The translations under genes and the position numbers were made by a program. From an uncultured Bacteroidota bacterium (GTDB lineage Bacteria; Bacteroidota; Bacteroidia; Chitinophagales; Chitinophagaceae), in assembly GCA_946480675.1 (NCBI GenBank), contig CAMLKS010000033.1:1-12553 (forward strand): DNA of 12,553 nucleotides, in the 5' to 3' direction. Shown in pieces: positions 6,129-12,553 of this stretch (the stretch's first letter is position 1; each line of letters begins with the position of its first letter). The notes beneath the pieces were generated by a model. The model saw only the letters and a program-made list of their open reading frames with translations, ran no database searches and had not been told where the DNA came from.

Positions 6129-6776
6129 ATGAGTTTTGCCTCGATAATGAAGATATTCCTGCCTAAAGACAGGGTATTCTATGGTCTGTTTGAAGAAGTA
6201 AGTTCGAACCTGACACAAATGAGTGAAGTGTTTGGTAAGGCAGTAACAGAACAAGACCCGAGTGCACGTGCGGTGTTGCTGAAACAACTGGAAGACTGGG
6301 AGCACAAAAACGACGAAGTAACACACCGTATCTTTATAGAACTGGGCCGCAATTTCATTACCCCGTTCGACCGCGAGGATATTCACTACCTGGCTACATC
6401 GCTGGATGATATTGCCGACTTTATGTGGGGCTCTGCCAAGCGTATGATGAACTACTACATCGATGATGTAGATGATACTACGCGCGGTTTTGCAGAGATC
6501 ATCAAAAAATCCATCACTGCACTAAACAAAGCCGTATATGGCCTGCGCGATATGAAAGACCTGCGCTCGCTAACAGAAGCCTGCGTACTGATAAACAGCC
6601 TGGAGAATGAGGGCGATGATATGTTGGATAGAGGCATGATGCAATTGTTCTCATCCAACACCAACCCCATAGAAATCATCAAAAAGAAAGACCTGTACCA
6701 AATGCTTGAAGTAGTGACTGACAAGTGTGAAGACGCAGCCAACGTGATAGAATCTATCATCATCAAGTACGTTTAA
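6129..6776 (+). CDS. DUF47 (PhoU-like) protein, partner of Pit transporter
   Basis: This 215-residue all-helical cytoplasmic protein belongs to the DUF47 family, structurally a PhoU relative. It shows the acidic metal-binding-type helices of the family: WEHKNDEVTHRIFIEL (57-72), FDREDIHYLATSLDDIADFM (80-99), NSLENEGDDMLDRG (about 156-169) and the C-terminal LEVVTDKCEDAANVIESI. The family is commonly encoded next to Pit-type phosphate transporters and is thought to control them. That is the case here: pit follows after 27 nt in the same direction, with no terminator between. The length is normal. The start ATG has no purine-rich ribosome site, as is usual in this phylum. The exact control (direct gating of Pit or phosphate sensing) is not settled and cannot be read from the sequence. 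Confidence 0.93.
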   Translation: MSFASIMKIFLPKDRVFYGLFEEVSSNLTQMSEVFGKAVTEQDPSARAVLLKQLEDWEHKNDEVTHRIFIELGRNFITPFDREDIHYLATSLDDIADFMWGSAKRMMNYYIDDVDDTTRGFAEIIKKSITALNKAVYGLRDMKDLRSLTEACVLINSLENEGDDMLDRGMMQLFSSNTNPIEIIKKKDLYQMLEVVTDKCEDAANVIESIIIKYV

Positions 6777-6803
6777 TAGCACCCCACTTCTCCAAACGCA
6801 TAT

Positions 6804-8471
6804 ATGTTTACGTTCTTAGTAGTAATCATCATACTGGCGCTGCTGTTTGATTATATCAACGGTTTTCATGATGCCGCCAACTCGATTGCCACCATCGTAT
6901 CTACCAAAGTACTAACCCCTTTCCAGGCGGTAATATGGGCAGCTACGTTCAACTTTGTGGCCTATTTCATCTTCCAGGATCACGCAGTAGCCAATACCAT
7001 CGGTAAAACGGTATATCCTGAATACATTACCCTGCCGGTAATATTTGCCGGACTGATAGCCGCCATTGCCTGGAACCTGCTGACGTGGTGGTACGGTATC
7101 CCATCCTCGTCATCGCACACGCTGATAGGCGGTTTTGCCGGTGCGGCCATTACGCACGCTTTTCAAACGAAAGGGATGATGGGCCTGACATCTATAGTGG
7201 AGTTGGAAAAAATAAGCAAGACATTACTGTTCATATTCCTGGCACCACTCATAGGTATGCTCATTTCGATGTTCATTACCCTGGTGACCATTATGCGCAA
7301 TGTGTGGCTGCGTATCGTCATCATCATCTTGTCGGTAGCCGGTACCTGGGTACTCTTCAACCAGTTTGAACAAGTGAAGCTGAAAGAGAACCTGGCTAAA
7401 CTGTACCGTGTAGATAAATATGAAAAAGAAGCCCGGAAAGACCCCTCGAAACAACCACAGGTAGATAAAGCCAATGGTTATGTGAAGGAAGCAAAAGTAT
7501 TTCTGCCGGCATATGATAAGATACATGCAGCAGGTATAGCCGATAGGATGGAGGCAAAAGGCCTGTTCAAGCCATTGGAAGGTTATAAAGGGCAAGATGC
7601 TGTAAAAGAAGTGTACAACCTGGATAGCATTACAAGGCAAGCTAAAAAAGATGCTACCCTGAAACCCTTTGCAGATAGCCTTAATAAGGCCGTAAACGGT
7701 GTGAAGCATTTGACTGCACAATATAACAGCGTACCCAATGAACAACTGGTGGATAGTGTAGCCGTCATTATGCAAATGGATGCGGCGCAGAAAGCGTTAT
7801 TGCTGGAAAAGCTGGAAAAGATAGATGTGCGTAAGGATGTAGTGAAATCGCTCAAGAAGGCCGACAATTCTATATTTATGTATGGCATTGCAGCTGTGGC
7901 GCTGATATTTATACTGTGCTACATCTATGTAGATGTGCTGCGTGAGCCCAGTGCATTCCGCAAGGCCAATATGTTCAAACGCCTGCAGCTGGTATCATCG
8001 GCAGCATTTAGCCTGGGTCATGGCGGTAACGATGCACAGAAAGTAATGGGTATCATAGCTGCGGCATTTGTAGCATATAACGACCAGAAATATGGCGATA
8101 TAAGTATGGCCCTGAAAGACTTGGGTTGGGTACCATTGGCCTGTTATACAGCTATAGCAGCCGGTACACTGAGCGGTGGCTGGAAGATCGTTAAAACCAT
8201 GGGGTCGCGTATAACCAAAGTAACCCCGCTGGAAGGTGTGAGTGCGGAAAGTGCCGGTGCCATTACCCTGTTCATGACCGAACAGATGGGTATTCCGGTA
8301 TCTACCACGCACACTATTACAGGTTCCATCATAGGTGTGGGTGCTACTAAACGCCTGTCGGCCGTGCGCTGGGGGGTAACTTTAAACCTGCTGTGGGCAT
8401 GGATACTTACCATACCGGTAAGTGCCCTGATAGCGGGTCTCGTTTACCTGATAACGAGCATGTTTGTTTAG
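6804..8471 (+). CDS. pit: Inorganic phosphate transporter, Pit (PHO4) family
   Basis: This 555-residue inner-membrane carrier takes up inorganic phosphate, by family knowledge as a metal-phosphate complex driven by cation symport. The two inverted family signatures are present: NGFHDAANSIA at 19-29 and GHGGNDAQKVMG at 405-416. Each is followed by membrane helices and a serine/threonine-rich motif: GIPSSSSHTLIGG in the first half, GIPVSTTHTITGS in the second. Between the halves, about residues 186-355 form a long charged, mostly helical soluble stretch (starting NQFEQVKLKENLAKLY, ending DVVKSLKKADN). It is much longer than the hydrophilic loop of E. coli PitA. It probably lies on one side of the membrane and could contact DUF47, but this is inference. 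The gene is second in the DUF47-pit operon and is followed by a strong terminator. Confidence 0.95.
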   Translation: MFTFLVVIIILALLFDYINGFHDAANSIATIVSTKVLTPFQAVIWAATFNFVAYFIFQDHAVANTIGKTVYPEYITLPVIFAGLIAAIAWNLLTWWYGIPSSSSHTLIGGFAGAAITHAFQTKGMMGLTSIVELEKISKTLLFIFLAPLIGMLISMFITLVTIMRNVWLRIVIIILSVAGTWVLFNQFEQVKLKENLAKLYRVDKYEKEARKDPSKQPQVDKANGYVKEAKVFLPAYDKIHAAGIADRMEAKGLFKPLEGYKGQDAVKEVYNLDSITRQAKKDATLKPFADSLNKAVNGVKHLTAQYNSVPNEQLVDSVAVIMQMDAAQKALLLEKLEKIDVRKDVVKSLKKADNSIFMYGIAAVALIFILCYIYVDVLREPSAFRKANMFKRLQLVSSAAFSLGHGGNDAQKVMGIIAAAFVAYNDQKYGDISMALKDLGWVPLACYTAIAAGTLSGGWKIVKTMGSRITKVTPLEGVSAESAGAITLFMTEQMGIPVSTTHTITGSIIGVGATKRLSAVRWGVTLNLLWAWILTIPVSALIAGLVYLITSMFV

Positions 8472-8501
8472 ACAATAGCATATTAACATGAAATTAATTG
8501 C

Positions 8502-8529
8502 AAAAGGCGCTCATTGTAGCGCCTTTTTT
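8502..8529 (+). terminator. Rho-independent terminator after pit
   Basis: AAAAGGCGCT (8502-8511) pairs perfectly with AGCGCCTTTT (8518-8527) across the 6-nt loop CATTGT, and the 3' arm continues into a T-run up to 8529. It lies 30 nt after the pit stop and closes the phosphate operon. The A-rich 5' side means it could also work on the opposite strand, though no gene needs it there. Confidence 0.9.
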
Positions 8530-8532
8530 CGA

Positions 8533-8540
8533 TACCTTTG
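8533..8540 (+). promoter_or_regulatory. Candidate -7 box for the SNF2 helicase gene
   Basis: TACCTTTG fits TAnnTTTG exactly, begins 4 nt after the T-run of the pit terminator, and is 34 nt before the helicase ATG at 8574. The nearest TTG upstream (8514-8516) lies in the terminator loop, with a 16-nt spacer, slightly short. The TTG at 8538 that opens the longest frame is part of this box, which argues against it as the start codon. Confidence 0.45.
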
Positions 8541-8573
8541 CAGATTGCCAAATTTGAACTGACCCAAGGGAAA

Positions 8574-11500
8574 ATGTCATTACCACCGTTATTAAGACAT
8601 GTTTATAACCATGGAACAGAAGAAGTTATCCGCAGGGGTAAGAAAATCTTCTATTCTGCCGGCGTGCAAATGCTGGATGTAGACCACCTGCTGGAGCAGG
8701 TGCGTTTCCGGGTGCGTAATGATGTGTACCAGAATTATTATACTGTAACGGTAAATAAATACCTGGACCCCAAAAATCTTTCCATCCGTTGCCAGTGCCC
8801 CTATAATATGGGCGATATATGCCGGCACGAAGTGGCAGCACTGTTTCAACTGAATGACATACTACAGAGCGGTTTTTTTGAGAATGCAGATATCGTCTAT
8901 GATCAAAAACACTCCGTAGTGCGCATGCGCCAGGTGAATATGCAGATGCTGCGCATCTTTGCATCGCCTGAAATAATAGATAAAGCCACGCAGTGGGCAT
9001 CTTTCAAGAAAGCTATCATCAATACAGGTAAGAAAAATGACCGGATAGAGGCAGAAGTGCCTGAAGATGAAATGACCTATAAAGTAGTGCTGCAGCAAAA
9101 TGAGGAGCGCTACTTCGATACATCGTGCGGGTGCGATGAAAAGCAATACCCGCTATGCGTGCATAAAGCCACCGTTTTTATACAAGTGCTGAATGCATAC
9201 GGGCCGCAATACTTCCTGAGCGTGCGCGACTGGGATGAGCAGAAAAATAAACTGTTGGCATTGTATGGCTATAGCCTAAATGATGACCTTACCGGCAAGT
9301 TTGAATTTGTGTATCAGAATGGCAAGCCATTTCTGCGGGTGCTGGATACCACGATAAAGAAAGTGACCCAGCCTGCCGGTATGCCCAGCTATGCCGGACA
9401 AGGCAGTAATATGAAAAGGGAACAGGCAGCAACACAGGTAACACATGTGCCGCAACAGGATCCTAAGCGCATAGGCATTGTAATAGACACCAATGCAGAG
9501 CATTATCCTAACGTGACCTTTTCGTTGGTGGCGGGGGAAACAGATGAAGACGGCCGCAAATTTATAAACGGTATAGAGCGGCTGGACCTGATGCAGTATG
9601 TGAACCCTATGCAGTTTAAAGAAGATGAGCGCGAACTGCTGCCGGTGATACGCAAGTTCACTACCGAAGAAACATTGAAATACCTCAAGAAAAATCTGCC
9701 CTTTGGCGATTTTCTTGATGACTATGATAGCATGCTGAAAGCGCATCCGGATGAGGTAGGTGAGCAGATATGGGAATACCTGCTACCCAAATACCAAAAG
9801 CTGCTGGAGCGTTATAAGCATCATGCATTGTGTTTTATAAAGCCGGCTGCAAAAAAACTAAGTTCTAAAGAACTGGAGCCGGTAGCCTTTTCACCGGCAA
9901 AGGTGCAGCCGCAATTGAGTGTAGATAAGAAAGGTGATAAATATGTAATAGCGCTATCGTGGATAATAGACGATAAGTATGTGCCATATAAAGAAGTAGT
10001 GCAGCTGAATGCGGGACTACTGATGTATGACTTTACGGTACATGCCATAGCCAATATAGGACAAGTGCGCGTGATAGAGCATTTATTGCCAGACGGTGAA
10101 CTGGAGATAGATGCAACCGAATGGAACAGCTTTCTGCAGGATAAACTGATGGCGTGGAGCCAGTTGATGCACGTGATATTTGGTGATGAGCTGGTAGAGC
10201 ATGTAGATAAATCGGTGCCGGAATATAGGCTGTATATGCAGGAGCGTGAGCAGATGCTTGTGCTACAACCTGCATTTGCCTACAACGGTATAGAGATAAA
10301 ATGGGGCTTCTTTGGTGATGTGATAGAGCCACACGATGGTGTAGTGAAAGTGGTGAAGCGCAATGAAACTGCCGAGCAGGAGTACATCAATATGGTGCGC
10401 AACCTGCACAGCGACATACAGCACAATGTAAAAGACCATTTCTTTTACATGCTGGGCACATCGGTAATAGCCAATAACTGGTTCTTCCGTTTTTCGGAAG
10501 TGATGAAGGAATGGAACGTGACGCTGTATGGTTTTGAAAACCTGAAAAGCCTGCGTATCAGCACCTACAAGCCCGACACCAGGGTGCATATAAGCAGTGG
10601 TATAGACTGGTTTGACGCTACTGTAGAAGTAGTGTTTGGAGACCAGACAGTATCGTTGGTAGATGTGAAGCGTGCATTGGCGCAAAAGCAAAACTTTGTA
10701 AAGCTGGGCGATGGCTCTATAGGCCTGCTGCCTGAAGAATGGCTGAAGAAATATGCCCTGCTGATAAAGATGGGCGATACCAAAGGCAATAGCATCCGCC
10801 TGAAGAAATATCACTTCAGCGTATTGGATGAACTGCTGGCAGAAGTAGATGAAGAGGAGCTGCAAAGAGAACTGGAAGAAAAGAAAGAGCGCCTGACAGG
10901 TATTTTGGACAACGACTATAGTAATGTCAGTCCGCCAAAGGAACTGAAAGCGGAGCTAAGGCCTTACCAACTGGCAGGGTTTCAGTGGTTACTCTTCCTA
11001 CGGGAAGCAGGCTGGGGCGGTATATTGGCCGATGATATGGGTCTTGGTAAAACGGTGCAGACGCTGGCATTCTTTCAGCATTGCAAGAATGAGAACCCGG
11101 ATGCAAAATTCCTGGTGGTATGCCCTACCACGCTGATGTATAACTGGGAAAATGAAATACGGAAGTTTACACCGGATCTTACCCATTTTATACACCATGG
11201 CCCTAAGCGTATGGCCAGCGAGCGTGCATTTGAACCGTATGATATTATCATTACTACTTACGGTACGATGCGCAGCGATATAAAAGTGTTCAAGGATATA
11301 GACTTTGACTATGTGGTGCTGGATGAATCTCAGTCGATAAAGAACCCGCAGAGCCAGGTAGCAAAGGCATCGCTGCTGCTGACGGCTAAGAACAGGCTGG
11401 CACTGAGCGGTACGCCATTGCAGAATAATACCTTCGACCTGTTTGCACAGATGAACTTCCTGAACCCCGGCATGCTGGGCAGCAGGGAATTTTTCATGAA

Positions 11501-12344
11501 TGAATTTGCTACGCCGATAGATAAATTCCAGGAAGATGAAGTGAAGCAACAATTGCGAAAGCTCACCTATCCCTTCCTGCTGCGCCGTACCAAAGAGCAG
11601 GTGGCCAAAGACCTGCCGGAAAAAACAGAAATGATACTGCACTGCGAAATGGGTGCAGAGCAGCGTAAAATATACGATGCCTATCGCAATATGTATCGCG
11701 AGCAGATAATGGGGATGATAGAAGAGCGCGGTGTAGAGCGCAGTACGATGCATATATTGCAGGGACTTACCAAGCTGCGCCAGATATGCGATTCGCCGGC
11801 GATACTGAACGAAGAAGAAAGGTACCATAACTATAGCATAAAGCTGGATGAACTGACGCGCGAGATAAATGAAAATGTGGGCAACCACAAAGCGCTGATA
11901 TTCTCACAGTTCCTGGGTATGCTGGCGTTGATACGCAAGGAACTGGAAGCGAAGGGTATACCATATGTTTATTTTGACGGTAGCTCATCTACCACGCAAC
12001 GCGAGCAAGCTATACAGGAGTTTCAGAATAATGAAGAATGCAGGGTATTCCTGATATCGTTGAAAGCGGGTGGTATCGGTCTTAACCTTACGGCTGCCGA
12101 CTATGTATATATAGTAGACCCATGGTGGAACCCTGCTGTAGAACAGCAAGCCATAGACCGTACGCACCGTATAGGGCAAACCAAAAATATATTTGCCTAC
12201 AGGCTGATATGCAAGGATACTATAGAAGAAAAAATGCTGACATTACAAGAACGCAAACGCGCACTGGCCAATGAACTGGTATCGGATGATAATGCCTTCC
12301 TGAAGCGGCTTACCAAAGAAGATATTGCTTACCTGCTGAGCTAA
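8574..12344 (+). CDS. SWIM zinc-finger SNF2-family DEAD/DEAH-box helicase
   Basis: This 1256-residue protein is a large bacterial Swi2/Snf2-type ATPase, expected to translocate on DNA or remodel nucleoprotein. The N-terminal part has two SWIM zinc-finger motifs with the same CxCx7CxH spacing: C73/C75/C83/H85 and C185/C187/C195/H197. A long middle region (about 200-780) without a recognised catalytic motif ends in a charged helix (EELQRELEEKKERL). The helicase core follows: RPYQLAGFQWL, Walker A DDMGLGKT (820-827, Lys826), Walker B DESQ (917-920), SGTP (945-948), and in the C-terminal lobe IFSQFLGML, LKAGGIGLNLTAADYV, DPWWNP and RTHRIGQ (1196-1202). The ATG at 8574 is chosen because the upstream TTG lies in the promoter box; AAGGG at 8566-8570 is a weak ribosome site. 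It appears to be a single-gene transcript. The specific role (repair, transcription recycling or other) is unknown. Confidence 0.95.
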   Translation: MSLPPLLRHVYNHGTEEVIRRGKKIFYSAGVQMLDVDHLLEQVRFRVRNDVYQNYYTVTVNKYLDPKNLSIRCQCPYNMGDICRHEVAALFQLNDILQSGFFENADIVYDQKHSVVRMRQVNMQMLRIFASPEIIDKATQWASFKKAIINTGKKNDRIEAEVPEDEMTYKVVLQQNEERYFDTSCGCDEKQYPLCVHKATVFIQVLNAYGPQYFLSVRDWDEQKNKLLALYGYSLNDDLTGKFEFVYQNGKPFLRVLDTTIKKVTQPAGMPSYAGQGSNMKREQAATQVTHVPQQDPKRIGIVIDTNAEHYPNVTFSLVAGETDEDGRKFINGIERLDLMQYVNPMQFKEDERELLPVIRKFTTEETLKYLKKNLPFGDFLDDYDSMLKAHPDEVGEQIWEYLLPKYQKLLERYKHHALCFIKPAAKKLSSKELEPVAFSPAKVQPQLSVDKKGDKYVIALSWIIDDKYVPYKEVVQLNAGLLMYDFTVHAIANIGQVRVIEHLLPDGELEIDATEWNSFLQDKLMAWSQLMHVIFGDELVEHVDKSVPEYRLYMQEREQMLVLQPAFAYNGIEIKWGFFGDVIEPHDGVVKVVKRNETAEQEYINMVRNLHSDIQHNVKDHFFYMLGTSVIANNWFFRFSEVMKEWNVTLYGFENLKSLRISTYKPDTRVHISSGIDWFDATVEVVFGDQTVSLVDVKRALAQKQNFVKLGDGSIGLLPEEWLKKYALLIKMGDTKGNSIRLKKYHFSVLDELLAEVDEEELQRELEEKKERLTGILDNDYSNVSPPKELKAELRPYQLAGFQWLLFLREAGWGGILADDMGLGKTVQTLAFFQHCKNENPDAKFLVVCPTTLMYNWENEIRKFTPDLTHFIHHGPKRMASERAFEPYDIIITTYGTMRSDIKVFKDIDFDYVVLDESQSIKNPQSQVAKASLLLTAKNRLALSGTPLQNNTFDLFAQMNFLNPGMLGSREFFMNEFATPIDKFQEDEVKQQLRKLTYPFLLRRTKEQVAKDLPEKTEMILHCEMGAEQRKIYDAYRNMYREQIMGMIEERGVERSTMHILQGLTKLRQICDSPAILNEEERYHNYSIKLDELTREINENVGNHKALIFSQFLGMLALIRKELEAKGIPYVYFDGSSSTTQREQAIQEFQNNEECRVFLISLKAGGIGLNLTAADYVYIVDPWWNPAVEQQAIDRTHRIGQTKNIFAYRLICKDTIEEKMLTLQERKRALANELVSDDNAFLKRLTKEDIAYLLS

Positions 12345-12352
12345 CGATAAAA

Positions 12353-12379
12353 ATAAAGGCACCCATTGGGTGCCTTTAT
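12353..12379. terminator. Hairpin terminator after the helicase gene, probably bidirectional
   Basis: ATAAAGGCACCC (12353-12364) pairs over all 12 bases with GGGTGCCTTTAT (12368-12379) across the 3-nt loop ATT. On the plus strand the T-tract is short (TTTATC). On the minus strand the hairpin is followed by TTTATTTTTATCG, a better U-tract. It therefore ends the helicase transcript 8 nt after the stop and may also serve a gene entering from the right. Confidence 0.8.
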
Positions 12380-12553
12380 CCTGTTACAAACTTTTATGTT
12401 TTTTAATTCTTTGCATTATTTTTCCTTAAAAAGAGGGGAAAGGACATTTTTAGACCACTTTGAAGCCAACATGTATTGCACAGGACAGTAAAGTGCAGAC
12501 CGTTGCTATTGGGCAAAATTTTATCAACAAAGAGGAATGTTGTACCTAAAAAG
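12380..12553. other. Right-edge region without a supported gene
   Basis: This 174-bp stretch is AT-rich and contains no plus-strand frame of useful length. One minus-strand frame is open from the edge to a TAA at 12405-12403 (49 codons), but its translation shows no motif. An ATG at 12537 after AGAGGA opens a frame of only a few codons before the edge. I see no RNA gene or repeat here. Confidence 0.4.

Noticed and set aside
7224..7775. 183-codon minus-strand frame
   Set aside because: It is antisense to the pit transporter gene, and its composition is that of a shadow frame.
10263..10865. 200-codon minus-strand frame
   Set aside because: It is antisense to the middle of the helicase gene, with no motif and no start signals.
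10998..11888. Long open frame of 296 codons on the minus strand
   Set aside because: It lies wholly within the helicase core region, whose plus-strand reading carries all SNF2 motifs. The antisense translation is rich in Tyr, His, Gln and Leu without a recognisable domain, as expected for a shadow frame.
12403..12553. Minus-strand frame open from the right edge to a TAA at 12405-12403
   Set aside because: It has only 49 codons and no recognisable motif. The better U-tract of the 12353-12379 hairpin on the minus strand keeps a convergent gene possible, but the evidence is too thin to annotate.
12537..12553. ATG after AGAGGA at the right edge
   Set aside because: Only five full codons are visible, and the purine run is too close to the ATG for a normal ribosome site.

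Overview
The window reads as a chromosomal segment of a member of the Bacteroidota, most likely close to the Chitinophagaceae. Three things suggest this. Several genes are preceded by the phylum's TAnnTTTG -7 promoter box and lack strong Shine-Dalgarno sites. The folP / DUF1599 / DoxX-type (BT_3928-like) neighbourhood is one I know from this phylum. The protein families also fit. G+C looks to be in the mid-40s by eye, and isoleucine ATA codons are common. No taxonomic search was possible.

Layout from left to right. (1) A minus-strand membrane-anchored VWA protein with a complete MIDAS metal site runs off the left edge (1-804). (2) Divergent from it is a plus-strand GNAT-fold protein of the YghO / bacterial ceramide synthase-like group (909-2147, perhaps starting at 978). 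(3) Dihydropteroate synthase folP lies on the minus strand (2151-3008), convergent with (2) with only 3 nt between the stop codons. (4) Starting 16 bp from folP and divergent from it is a DUF1599 protein made of two tandem domain copies (3025-3594). (5) An inverted pair of GC-rich REP-like hairpins brackets an AT-rich gap and a promoter box (about 3583-3753). (6) A DoxX/MauE-like membrane protein with a thioredoxin-like C-terminal part (3758-4885) overlaps by one base an OppB/DppB-type ABC permease (4885-5937). (7) A phosphate module follows: a DUF47 (PhoU-like) protein (6129-6776) and a Pit-type phosphate transporter with a large soluble insertion (6804-8471), closed by a strong terminator. 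(8) A 1256-residue SWIM/SNF2 helicase (8574-12344) has its own promoter box directly after that terminator and ends in a probably bidirectional terminator. The last 170 or so bases carry no gene I can support.

The genes form several separate units rather than one system. The clearest functional pairs are DUF47 with Pit (phosphate uptake) and the translationally coupled DoxX-like protein with the permease. I found no RNA gene, CRISPR array, insertion sequence, phage or defence island. The most unusual items are the REP-like inverted pair that supplies the DUF1599 stop codon, the orphan permease coupled to a redox-like membrane protein, the doubled SWIM fingers, and the possible ceramide-synthase-like acyltransferase. 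I did not find a convincing undescribed multi-gene system.
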